Assembly: GCA_017528345.1 (NCBI GenBank)
Contig: JAFXOX010000034.1
Location: 51,851-115,850 of the forward strand
Reading direction: 5' to 3'
Source of the DNA: Desulfovibrio sp.
GTDB taxonomy: Bacteria > Desulfobacterota > Desulfovibrionia > Desulfovibrionales > Desulfovibrionaceae
DNA length: 64,000 nucleotides
Shown: positions 24,927 through 32,677 of the stretch, piece after piece
Numbering within the stretch: position 1 is the first letter of the stretch
How the letters are laid out: every line of letters starts with the position of its first letter
Program-made: the position numbers and the translations under genes
Notes under the pieces: generated by a model
What the model saw: the letters and a program-made list of their open reading frames with translations, nothing else
Database searches by the model: none
What the model was told of the DNA's origin: nothing

Positions 24927-26468
24927 TCAGCGCTGAATACGGGGAAAGATATTCGACTTTTCCGCAAGTGTTGTGCCCGCATCAAGGCCGCCAAAGCAGG
25001 TAATTTCATCCATAATCGTTTTGACAGGGGCTGTGTGCTCATCGGCTTTCTGGCCGAGCTGTCCGAGCATGAGCGTGCTTGCCTTGGGCATGACAGGCCA
25101 CAGACAGATGGCAATCTTACGCATCGAGGCCAAGAGCACATACATCACTGTGCCAAGGCGTTCCATCTCCTTGGCCTTAAAAAGTGCCCAGGGTGCTTCG
25201 CTGTCCACGTATTTGTTGAGCGCACGCACAAGTTCCCAGAGAGCTTCAAGGGCTTCAGCCGAACGAATCACCTGCATCAACTGCACATAATTCTGCATAG
25301 ACTGTACGCAGAGATCCACTATAGCCTTATCCTGCTCAAGCTTTGCGGCCGGCTTGGGAACAATGCTTGAAAAGTACTTGGCCGTCATGGAAAGCACACG
25401 GCTGAAGAGATTGCCCAGGTCATTGGCCAGATCGGAATTGATGCGCGTGACCATGGTTTCTTCAGAAAAATTGGCATCCGAGCCAAAATGCATTTCCCGC
25501 AAAAGGTAATAGCGGAATGCATCCTGACCATAGGTTTGCATCATTGCCCTGGGCTCGACAATATTGCCCAGAGACTTGCTCATCTTGGTATCCTTGGAAA
25601 GCCAGTAGCCGTGGACATTGAGATGCTCATACAGAGGCAGTCCCAGACTCTTAAGCATCACAGGCCAGAAAATGGCATGGGGTTTGAGAATATCCTTGGC
25701 CACAAGGTGTTCTCCGGGCCAGTACCTGGCAAAATCCTGAGACTGTGGGCCGCCGAGACCGCTGATATAGGTGAGCAGGGCATCAAACCAGACATAGCAG
25801 ACATACTTTGTGTCAAAAGGCAGATCTATACCCCAGGTCAGACGCGTCTTGGGCCTGGATATACACAGATCCTCAAGGGCGCCGGCCTCAAGCATCCCGA
25901 GCGCCTCGGCACGATAGCGGTCTGGCCGAATAAAATCCGGATGTGTTTCAATGTATTCTTTGAGCCAGGGAAGGTATTTGGACATCCTGAAGAAATAGTT
26001 CTTTTCACTGATCAACTCAGGCTTGGTCTTATGCTGGGGGCAGCAGCCGTCCTCGAGCTCTTTTTCCGTATAGAAACGTTCGCAGCCGTAGCAGTAATGC
26101 CCACTGAACTCCCCAAAATAAATGTCACCGGCGTCATAGACCTTCTGCAGCATCTCCTGCACGATCTTTTCGTGGGCGGCATCGGTAGTGCGACAAAAAC
26201 GGAAATTTTCAATGCCAAGCTCTGGCCACAGCGACCGAAACTCGCCGCTGATACCATCCACAAAATCTTTGACCGGCAGATTATTTTTTTCCGCAGCCTG
26301 CACGATCTTGTCGCCGTGTTCATCAGAGCCCGTCACAAAAAACGCCTCTTTTCCCAAAAGCTTGTGCATGCGCACCAAGGAATCTGCAACGATGGTACTG
26401 TAGGCATGACCGAGATGCGGCCGGGCATTGACGTAGTAGATGGGCGTTGTGACGTAAAAGCTCTCCAT
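24927..26468 (-). CDS. metG: Methionyl-tRNA synthetase
   Basis: 513 residues starting MESFYVTTPIYYVNARPHLG (ATG 26468; an upstream ATG at 26483 is less likely). Class I synthetase charging tRNA-Met with methionine in the cytoplasm. Visible: the HIGH-equivalent HLGH at ~19-22, zinc-binding cysteines YCYGCERFY and DGCCPQHKT (~127-148), WFDALLTYISG, and KMSKSLGN around residue 300. The C-terminal anticodon-binding helical domain is present; the dimerising Trbp111-like extension found in E. coli MetRS is absent, as in the shorter bacterial form. Head-to-tail with the PSP1 gene 50 bp upstream, likely one operon. Confidence 0.97.
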   Translation of the reverse strand: MESFYVTTPIYYVNARPHLGHAYSTIVADSLVRMHKLLGKEAFFVTGSDEHGDKIVQAAEKNNLPVKDFVDGISGEFRSLWPELGIENFRFCRTTDAAHEKIVQEMLQKVYDAGDIYFGEFSGHYCYGCERFYTEKELEDGCCPQHKTKPELISEKNYFFRMSKYLPWLKEYIETHPDFIRPDRYRAEALGMLEAGALEDLCISRPKTRLTWGIDLPFDTKYVCYVWFDALLTYISGLGGPQSQDFARYWPGEHLVAKDILKPHAIFWPVMLKSLGLPLYEHLNVHGYWLSKDTKMSKSLGNIVEPRAMMQTYGQDAFRYYLLREMHFGSDANFSEETMVTRINSDLANDLGNLFSRVLSMTAKYFSSIVPKPAAKLEQDKAIVDLCVQSMQNYVQLMQVIRSAEALEALWELVRALNKYVDSEAPWALFKAKEMERLGTVMYVLLASMRKIAICLWPVMPKASTLMLGQLGQKADEHTAPVKTIMDEITCFGGLDAGTTLAEKSNIFPRIQR

Positions 26469-26518
26469 TCTTCCTCCCCACACGGGTGCGTTGCCAGAGA
26501 TTGCGCCAGAGCAAAAGC

Positions 26519-27733
26519 TCAGCGCGAACGTTTTTTGGAATGTTTCTTTTTCTTCAACTTCAAAGGTCTGCTGTCTTCACGATTTTTGACCTTATTTGCT
26601 GGGCGATCAGCCGGGCCTTCACCAGTGGGCGCCAAAGCTTGTGGCTGTGGCAGATCAATCTTTGGTCGTTTTTTCGGTTTTGGCCTCAATTCTTCACGAT
26701 GCTCAGGCTTGCGCGGGTTCCTGTGCTCTTTAGACTCAATACGCTCTGCGTGCCCGGCAACAGGTTTTTTCTGGGTAAGCACTGGATACTCAAGCTCAAA
26801 TTCAGAATCTCTTTCGCCGTCAGAGAGACTCTCAAGCGGCTCATCGGGAAGCGTATGACTCAAAAACGCCTCCTGCACGCCTCCTTCCTCAAAGTCTTCT
26901 TCGCTGTCTTCACCGGCTGTCTGTGGATCCAAGCGCACAGGCTTTAAGGTCAGCCACTGCTCAAGACTCAGCTCCCGCTCCTCATTGGTCTCACCGGCAA
27001 CAGCCACCGTATTGCGAAACATATTGACGCGCACAATGCGCACAATACCCTGCTGCGTCTGATACTTCTTGCCGACTCGCGGACTTTTGGCAAAAAAATT
27101 ATCGTAATTTTCCTGCTCATAGGAAAGACAACAGAGCAGGCGTCCACAGCTGCCGGAAATTTTTGAAGGGTTGAGAAAGAGATTCTGCTCCTTGGCCATA
27201 CGGATGGTCACAGGCGCAAATTTGCGCAAATACCTTCGGCAACAGCAGATCATGCCGCAATTGCCCACAGCACCGACCATCTGCGTTTCATGACGCACAC
27301 CAATCTGACGCAGCTCAATGCGCGTGCGGTACTGGCGCACGAGATCCTTGACCAGTTCCCGGAAATCAATGCGCGTAGGGGCCGTAAAGAAAAAAATGAT
27401 CTTGCTGCGATCAAAAAAGACCTCGACCCCCACAAGCTTCATCTCCAGCTTGCGCCGCTCAATGGCGGCAGCGCAGAAGTCCTGTGCCTCCATGCTGAGT
27501 CGTTGATTTTCAGCGTGATCAATCAGGTCGTTTTTCTCAGCCACACGCAGAATCTGCGGCAGCTCACCTTCCTGCAAATGGGCCAGTGTCGTGAAAGGAC
27601 CTGAGCAGACCGTGCCAAAGCAGAGGCGTTCCTCCTCCTGCACAATGACCTTATCTCCCACGGCAAGAGCCTGAGAAGAGGTATAATAGTTGCACTGGCC
27701 GAAGCTGTGCAATCGAAGGCCATAGATTGCCAC
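26519..27733 (-). CDS. ricT: PSP1-domain protein (RicT/YaaT-like)
   Basis: 404 residues. Residues ~1-270 are the PSP1 domain with the characteristic cysteine clusters GNCGMICCCRRYLRKF and GSCGRLLCCLSYEQENYDNF. In Bacillus the homologue RicT joins RicA and RicF in an Fe-S-containing complex that affects RNase Y-dependent RNA processing. The C-terminal ~130 residues are low-complexity, first acidic (EDSEEDFEEGG) then very basic (KKKKHSKKRSR), an extension probably binding nucleic acid. The metG gene follows on the same strand, a pairing I associate with this lineage. The name is by homology. Confidence 0.85.
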   Translation of the reverse strand: MAIYGLRLHSFGQCNYYTSSQALAVGDKVIVQEEERLCFGTVCSGPFTTLAHLQEGELPQILRVAEKNDLIDHAENQRLSMEAQDFCAAAIERRKLEMKLVGVEVFFDRSKIIFFFTAPTRIDFRELVKDLVRQYRTRIELRQIGVRHETQMVGAVGNCGMICCCRRYLRKFAPVTIRMAKEQNLFLNPSKISGSCGRLLCCLSYEQENYDNFFAKSPRVGKKYQTQQGIVRIVRVNMFRNTVAVAGETNEERELSLEQWLTLKPVRLDPQTAGEDSEEDFEEGGVQEAFLSHTLPDEPLESLSDGERDSEFELEYPVLTQKKPVAGHAERIESKEHRNPRKPEHREELRPKPKKRPKIDLPQPQALAPTGEGPADRPANKVKNREDSRPLKLKKKKHSKKRSR

Positions 27734-28259
27734 TCAAGGACTCCTTACGCTCTGCGAAAAGACATCGAGCCCCAAAAAAGAAAAGACTTGCAGGCTGTCT
27801 GCAAGCAGTTCTCTCAAGCTCGATGCCTCGGGCTGGTAAGCCCGTGCATGCTGCGATACATAGCTCAGCCCGTAGGGTGCGTCAAGCAGACAGATTCAGC
27901 GCACAGGGCAACGAAAAACGATCTTGACGCCCATGCAACCCTGACGTACAAAAAGAAAAGATGATAGCAGTACTAACTGCTCAGATGGACTATCGCCCAC
28001 TGTTTTCAGGTATTTGCCCTTAGGGAGCAGCATACACTTTGGCTCTCTTAGGGCGTTTTTTATCCTGCTCCGTTCCCACAAAGTACAGGGATACGGTGCA
28101 GCACGAGCATTTCCTTGCCCATTTGCCTTGCCATAGCCATCCTTTGCGGGCAGCTTGGCAAACCATTGGCAAATTCTCTCAGGCTACAGCCCCAGGGCTG
28201 GTTGGATCAATCGCAATGCTGGAGGCGGCGCAATTGTGTGAGCATGCGCCGAAAAACGG
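27734..28259. other. Intergenic between divergent ricT-like and pfkA genes
   Basis: 526 bp between divergent units, so promoters for both should lie here, but no clear consensus pair was found. No tRNA or known structured RNA was recognised. The region has several small frames without ribosome binding sites. Confidence 0.4.
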
Positions 28260-29564
28260 ATGAGTACAGAAATCAATACCCACATCAATACACTTGGCCC
28301 TCGCAAAATCGACTCTCAGCTGCCCTATCACGGCCTTGAGGACGACAAACAGGTCCAGGTCTTTGTGGACAAGGACTGCAGTCAGGAGATTGAGCCGCAG
28401 ATTCTCTCTCTGGAGGCGGCCGGACCGCGCAAAAAGCTCTATTTCAATCCCACACAGACCAAATGCGCCATTGTCACCTGCGGCGGCCTTTGTCCCGGCA
28501 TCAATGACGTCATTCGTGCCATTGTCATGGAAGCCCACCATGCCTACCATGTGCCCTCCATTATTGGCATTCCCTATGGTCTTGAAGGCTTTATCCACAC
28601 CTTTCAGCATCAATTTGTGGAACTGACACCGGAGAAGGTCTCTGACATTCATCTCTTCGGTGGCACCATTCTCGGCTCCTCCCGCGGCCCTCAGAACGGT
28701 GAGGACATTGTGGACACGCTTGAGCGCTGCAATATCAATGTGCTCTTTGTCATCGGCGGTGACGGCACCATGAAGGCTGCCCAGATGATCAGTCAGGAGG
28801 TACAAAAGCGTGGCCGCAAAATAGCCATTATCGGCGTTCCCAAGACCATTGACAATGACATCAATTTCATTCCCCAGTCCTTTGGTTTTGAGACCGCCGT
28901 CTACAAGGCCACCGAAGCCATTGAATGCGCCCACACCGAAGCCTGCGGTGTCCCCAACGGCATTGGCCTTGTCAAACTCATGGGGCGTGAAAGTGGTTTC
29001 ATTGCTGCCCAGGCGACGCTGGCCCTCAAAGAAGTCAATTTTGTCCTCATTCCGGAGGCGACCTTTACGCTGGAAGGGCCTGGTGGGGTTCTGGAGGCGC
29101 TGGAAAACCGTTTGCGCACGCGCGGCCACGCCGTTGTGGTTGCCGCCGAAGGTGCAGGTCAGCATCTGCTTGAGCACAATTCCGCAACCGATGCCTCAGG
29201 TAATGTCATTTTAGCGGACATTGCCATCTATCTGCGCAAAGTCTTCAAAAAATACCTTGATAGCCGCGGGCTGCGTCACACCATCAAATACATTGACCCA
29301 AGCTATATTATCCGCTCGGTACCGGCCAATTCCTCGGACAAAGTCTATTGCGGTTTCCTCGGTCAGTATGCCGTGCACGCCGCCATGGCCGGACGCACTG
29401 ACATGGTCGTCGCCAAGGTGCAGGGGCAGTTTGTGCATCTGCCCTTTGACCTTGTCACGCGCTCGCGCCGCAAACTCAATATCCACTCAGACCTCTGGCG
29501 TGCGGTGCTTGAATCCACAGGTCAGGGCATGCTCAAAGGTATGCTGCCTGAGGAAAACGCGTGA
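28260..29564 (+). CDS. pfkA: ATP-dependent 6-phosphofructokinase (group II)
   Basis: 434 residues. Phosphorylates fructose 6-phosphate in glycolysis. The catalytic core has CGGLCPGINDVIRAIV (~78), FGGTILGSSRG, the nucleotide motif IGGDGTMKAA (~163; GGDGT favours ATP over pyrophosphate), PKTIDNDI with the catalytic Asp, MGRESGFIA and IPEATFTLEG. An N-terminal extension of ~70 residues is typical of the long group II clade. The stop overlaps the GTG of the next gene by 4 bp (GTGA), tying glycolysis and a DNA-repair pair in one transcript. Gene symbol by function. Confidence 0.92.
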   Translation: MSTEINTHINTLGPRKIDSQLPYHGLEDDKQVQVFVDKDCSQEIEPQILSLEAAGPRKKLYFNPTQTKCAIVTCGGLCPGINDVIRAIVMEAHHAYHVPSIIGIPYGLEGFIHTFQHQFVELTPEKVSDIHLFGGTILGSSRGPQNGEDIVDTLERCNINVLFVIGGDGTMKAAQMISQEVQKRGRKIAIIGVPKTIDNDINFIPQSFGFETAVYKATEAIECAHTEACGVPNGIGLVKLMGRESGFIAAQATLALKEVNFVLIPEATFTLEGPGGVLEALENRLRTRGHAVVVAAEGAGQHLLEHNSATDASGNVILADIAIYLRKVFKKYLDSRGLRHTIKYIDPSYIIRSVPANSSDKVYCGFLGQYAVHAAMAGRTDMVVAKVQGQFVHLPFDLVTRSRRKLNIHSDLWRAVLESTGQGMLKGMLPEENA

Positions 29565-32500
29565 TTGGTCTCTACCAGATCAAGGCCTCAGCGGGCTCGG
29601 GCAAAACCCATACCCTCACAGAGCGTATTCTCTCGCTCTTAGCCCTTGGTAATGACCTCACCCAAATCATTGCCATCACCTTTACCAACGCGGCTGCCGA
29701 AGAAATGCGCAGCCGCGTGCTTTCACGCTTAAAATCGGCTGCCCTTGGCCTTGATACGGCACTGATGCCCAGGGCCAAGGCACAGCATCTTCTCTCAGAC
29801 ATTCTCGATAACTATTCAGCCCTCAATGTGCGCACCATCGATAGCCTGCTTCTGCAGATCGTGCGCACCTCTTCCCTCAAAATCCACTTAAGCCCTGATT
29901 TTGTCCCTGTCTTCAATACCCAGCAGACCGTTGAGCCGTTTCTCGAAATTCTTTCTCTGCGTGCACGCCAGGGAGATAGCAAGCTTGCCCGTGAACTCGA
30001 CGCTGTGGTGCGCAGTCTCTACCACGAAGGTCAGGCGCACGGTTTTCTCGCAGGCAAAAAAATCCAAAGCCTGCTCTCGCCGCTTTTTTCCGCCATTCTC
30101 CTCAAAAAGTGCGAGGATCTCATCCCGGCAAGCGATGTCCGCAATCTCCGGCAAAAGGCCCAGGAAGACCTTGCCAATCTTGCTGCGCAACTCCTTGATC
30201 AGGCTGGATCAGCCAAATGGAAAAAGCTTGCCCAAAACGCCATGCTCCAGCTTGCCAGGCAGGAATGGAAAGCCCTGGATTCTGCCTTTCTTTCCAAGGA
30301 TACGCTGGCTGAGCTTTTTTGCAAAAATGAAGCTGCGGCAGAAGATCAAAGGCTCACAGCGCTCTTTGGCCAAATCCGCCAAGGAAAAACAGACTTGCGC
30401 CTCCTCAACGAGGCCGTCAAAACTCTGCCCTTCGTTGAACTTGGCCTGCGCATGGAACAGGCTTTCATGGCAAGTGAGGATGCCGGCCGTTTTCTGCACA
30501 CCGTGGTTGTGCCAAGTCTTGTCTGCGCCATCTTTGAAGGCTTGCTGCCTGTGGAAGAAACGCTCTTTCTTCTGGGCAATGACACTCGGCACATGCTCAT
30601 TGACGAATTTCAGGACACAAGCGACGAGCAGTGGCTGGCCCTCTCCTACCTTGTGACGGAAGCCCTGTCCAAGGGGGGATCCTTCACCTGGGTCGGGGAT
30701 GTCAAACAATCCATCTTCAGCTGGCGTGGCGGCAATCCCGAGCTTTTTGATGAGCTTCTTGCTCCTTCATCACCCCTGGTGAAACTTGTGCAAAGCCAGG
30801 CCTGCCACGCAGAATCCCTTCCCTACAACTGGCGAAGCGCCAAGGCCGTCATTGACTTCAACAATAGTCTCTATGCGCCTTTGGAAGATGTGCAGGCCTG
30901 TCAGGAGCTTCTTGCCGGGAGTCTGCCCAAGGAATTGCCCAGGCCGTTCCTGCAGGAGGCAGCCCTCAGCCTTGCCCAGGGCTTTTGCGGCCATGCGCAG
31001 AAAGTTCCTGAGGGTAAAGCTCTTTTGCCTGGCCATGTGGAGCTTTCTCTTGTTACCAGTGAAACAGCGCAGCAGGCCATTTTTGCTAGGCTTAGCCATT
31101 GGCACAGAACACGCCCCTGGTCGCAGATGCTCATTCTCGTGCGCAAAAACCGCGAGGCCATGGAGCTTGCCCAAAGTCTTCTGGCCCAGGGAGTGCCTGT
31201 TGTCACGGAAAACAGTCTGCTCTTGGCCCAGCAGAGCCTTGTCATACAAAGCCTTGCCTTTCTGCGTTTTCTCCTCCTTGGCGATGAGCTGGCCTTTTTC
31301 ACGGTGCTCAGTGGGGAGATCTTTGGCGAGCTCAGGGATGTCAAAGGCAGCTTTTCCTGTGAGACACTCTACGATCACCATCTTTCACAAAACCAGGGCA
31401 GCCTGAGAGATGCCTTTGAAGAACTTTGGCCACATCTCTGGCAGAAATACTTTGCCGGCTTCACCCGCTCTGCCGCCCTGCTCTCGCCCTATGATCTCAT
31501 CAGTGAATGGTATCAGTTCCTCGGTGTCTTCGAGCGTTTTCCCCATGAGCGCATTTTCACACGCAGGTTTCTTGAAATCCTGCATACCGCCGAAGACGAA
31601 GGCGCAGGCACCATTTCGGCATTCCTCGAATACTGGGAAAACAATCACGATGAGGAAAAAGTGCCCATGCCCGAAAACATGGACGCTGTGCGTATCATGA
31701 CCATCCACAAGGCCAAGGGGCTTGAGGCGCCCTGTGTGCTCTTTCTCTGGAAAATGAGCCCGCTCAGTGCCCGCGAGGAGCTCATCTTCCACGATACCGC
31801 TGAAGGCAGGCTTGCCACGCTCATCAACAAAAACGCCGGAGCCCCCTACTACAGATCCCTTCTGCGCGATTGCAAGGAGACCATCAATCTGCTCTACGTG
31901 GCCACAACCCGCGCCCGGGAAGAGCTCTGCCTGCTCCGCTGCCAGCAAAAGCGCAGTGACGACAAAGATCTGCTCAAAAACCTTGCGGAACTTGCAGGCC
32001 TAAGCTTTGCTGAAGAAGCGCTTCCCCAAAGCCCGGAAGTATCTGCCACGCTTACTCCCCCTGCAGAAGCCTGTCTGGAAGCGCAGGAGCCCCTGCTCAC
32101 CCCCATGCAGTGGTTGCCAGGCCTGCGCATTGTCCACAGCCGGGAAGTCGAGGAGCGCGAAGAGGCAAGACAGCGGGGGATTTTGCTCCACAAGGCTCTG
32201 CAATTTGTCCTCTGGCAGGAGGATGCCGAAAACGCGGCCGAGACGGCCCTGCGTTTTGGCTTAGCCAGACTCGACCCCAAGCGCCTGCTCAGGGAAAATC
32301 TGGCCAATGCCGAGGCCATCTCGTATGCCAAAAGCGCCCTTGTCTGGTTTTTGCAGCAAAAAGATACGCGGGCATGGCTTGAAGCGGGTTTGCGCGAGCA
32401 TTCTCTGCTCGACGCCAAAGGTCGGCTTGTGCGCTGCGACCTGCTTGTGCCCGAAGCTACGGGCTATCTTGTCATCGACTATAAGAGCGGTCAGCCGCAG

Positions 32501-32677
32501 GAAGACGATATTGCCCAGATGCGCGCCTATCTCAGACTTCTGGCTCAGAGCGGCAACACATCCCGCGCTCTCCTCGTCTATCTGGAAGAGCGCTGTTTTC
32601 AGCTGGTCACAGAGTACAGTCTTTCACCTCTTGCGCCGAGTTTTGCCCTCTGCCAGCAAGCTCTCGCCGCACAGTGA
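29561..32677 (+). CDS. AddA/RecB-like helicase-nuclease
   Basis: 1038 residues from GTG 29561. Superfamily 1A helicase: Walker A IKASAGSGKTHTL (~8-20), motif Ia ITFTNAAAEEM, Walker B HMLIDEFQDTSDEQW (~345), motif III WVGDVKQSIFSWRGG, motif V RIMTIHKAKGLEAP and motif VI LLYVATTRAREEL. The C-terminus is a PD-(D/E)XK nuclease with RGILLHKALQF, RCDLLVPEATGYLVIDYKSG. It should process double-strand DNA ends for recombination together with the next gene's product. It overlaps both pfkA upstream and the AddB-like gene downstream by 4 bp (GTGA each time). Confidence 0.9.
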   Translation: MIGLYQIKASAGSGKTHTLTERILSLLALGNDLTQIIAITFTNAAAEEMRSRVLSRLKSAALGLDTALMPRAKAQHLLSDILDNYSALNVRTIDSLLLQIVRTSSLKIHLSPDFVPVFNTQQTVEPFLEILSLRARQGDSKLARELDAVVRSLYHEGQAHGFLAGKKIQSLLSPLFSAILLKKCEDLIPASDVRNLRQKAQEDLANLAAQLLDQAGSAKWKKLAQNAMLQLARQEWKALDSAFLSKDTLAELFCKNEAAAEDQRLTALFGQIRQGKTDLRLLNEAVKTLPFVELGLRMEQAFMASEDAGRFLHTVVVPSLVCAIFEGLLPVEETLFLLGNDTRHMLIDEFQDTSDEQWLALSYLVTEALSKGGSFTWVGDVKQSIFSWRGGNPELFDELLAPSSPLVKLVQSQACHAESLPYNWRSAKAVIDFNNSLYAPLEDVQACQELLAGSLPKELPRPFLQEAALSLAQGFCGHAQKVPEGKALLPGHVELSLVTSETAQQAIFARLSHWHRTRPWSQMLILVRKNREAMELAQSLLAQGVPVVTENSLLLAQQSLVIQSLAFLRFLLLGDELAFFTVLSGEIFGELRDVKGSFSCETLYDHHLSQNQGSLRDAFEELWPHLWQKYFAGFTRSAALLSPYDLISEWYQFLGVFERFPHERIFTRRFLEILHTAEDEGAGTISAFLEYWENNHDEEKVPMPENMDAVRIMTIHKAKGLEAPCVLFLWKMSPLSAREELIFHDTAEGRLATLINKNAGAPYYRSLLRDCKETINLLYVATTRAREELCLLRCQQKRSDDKDLLKNLAELAGLSFAEEALPQSPEVSATLTPPAEACLEAQEPLLTPMQWLPGLRIVHSREVEEREEARQRGILLHKALQFVLWQEDAENAAETALRFGLARLDPKRLLRENLANAEAISYAKSALVWFLQQKDTRAWLEAGLREHSLLDAKGRLVRCDLLVPEATGYLVIDYKSGQPQEDDIAQMRAYLRLLAQSGNTSRALLVYLEERCFQLVTEYSLSPLAPSFALCQQALAAQ

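Noticed and set aside
25488..26858. A 456-codon open frame on the plus strand opposite metG
   Set aside because: It is the antisense of the well supported metG and PSP1 genes, has no domain, and arises from codon bias of the real genes.
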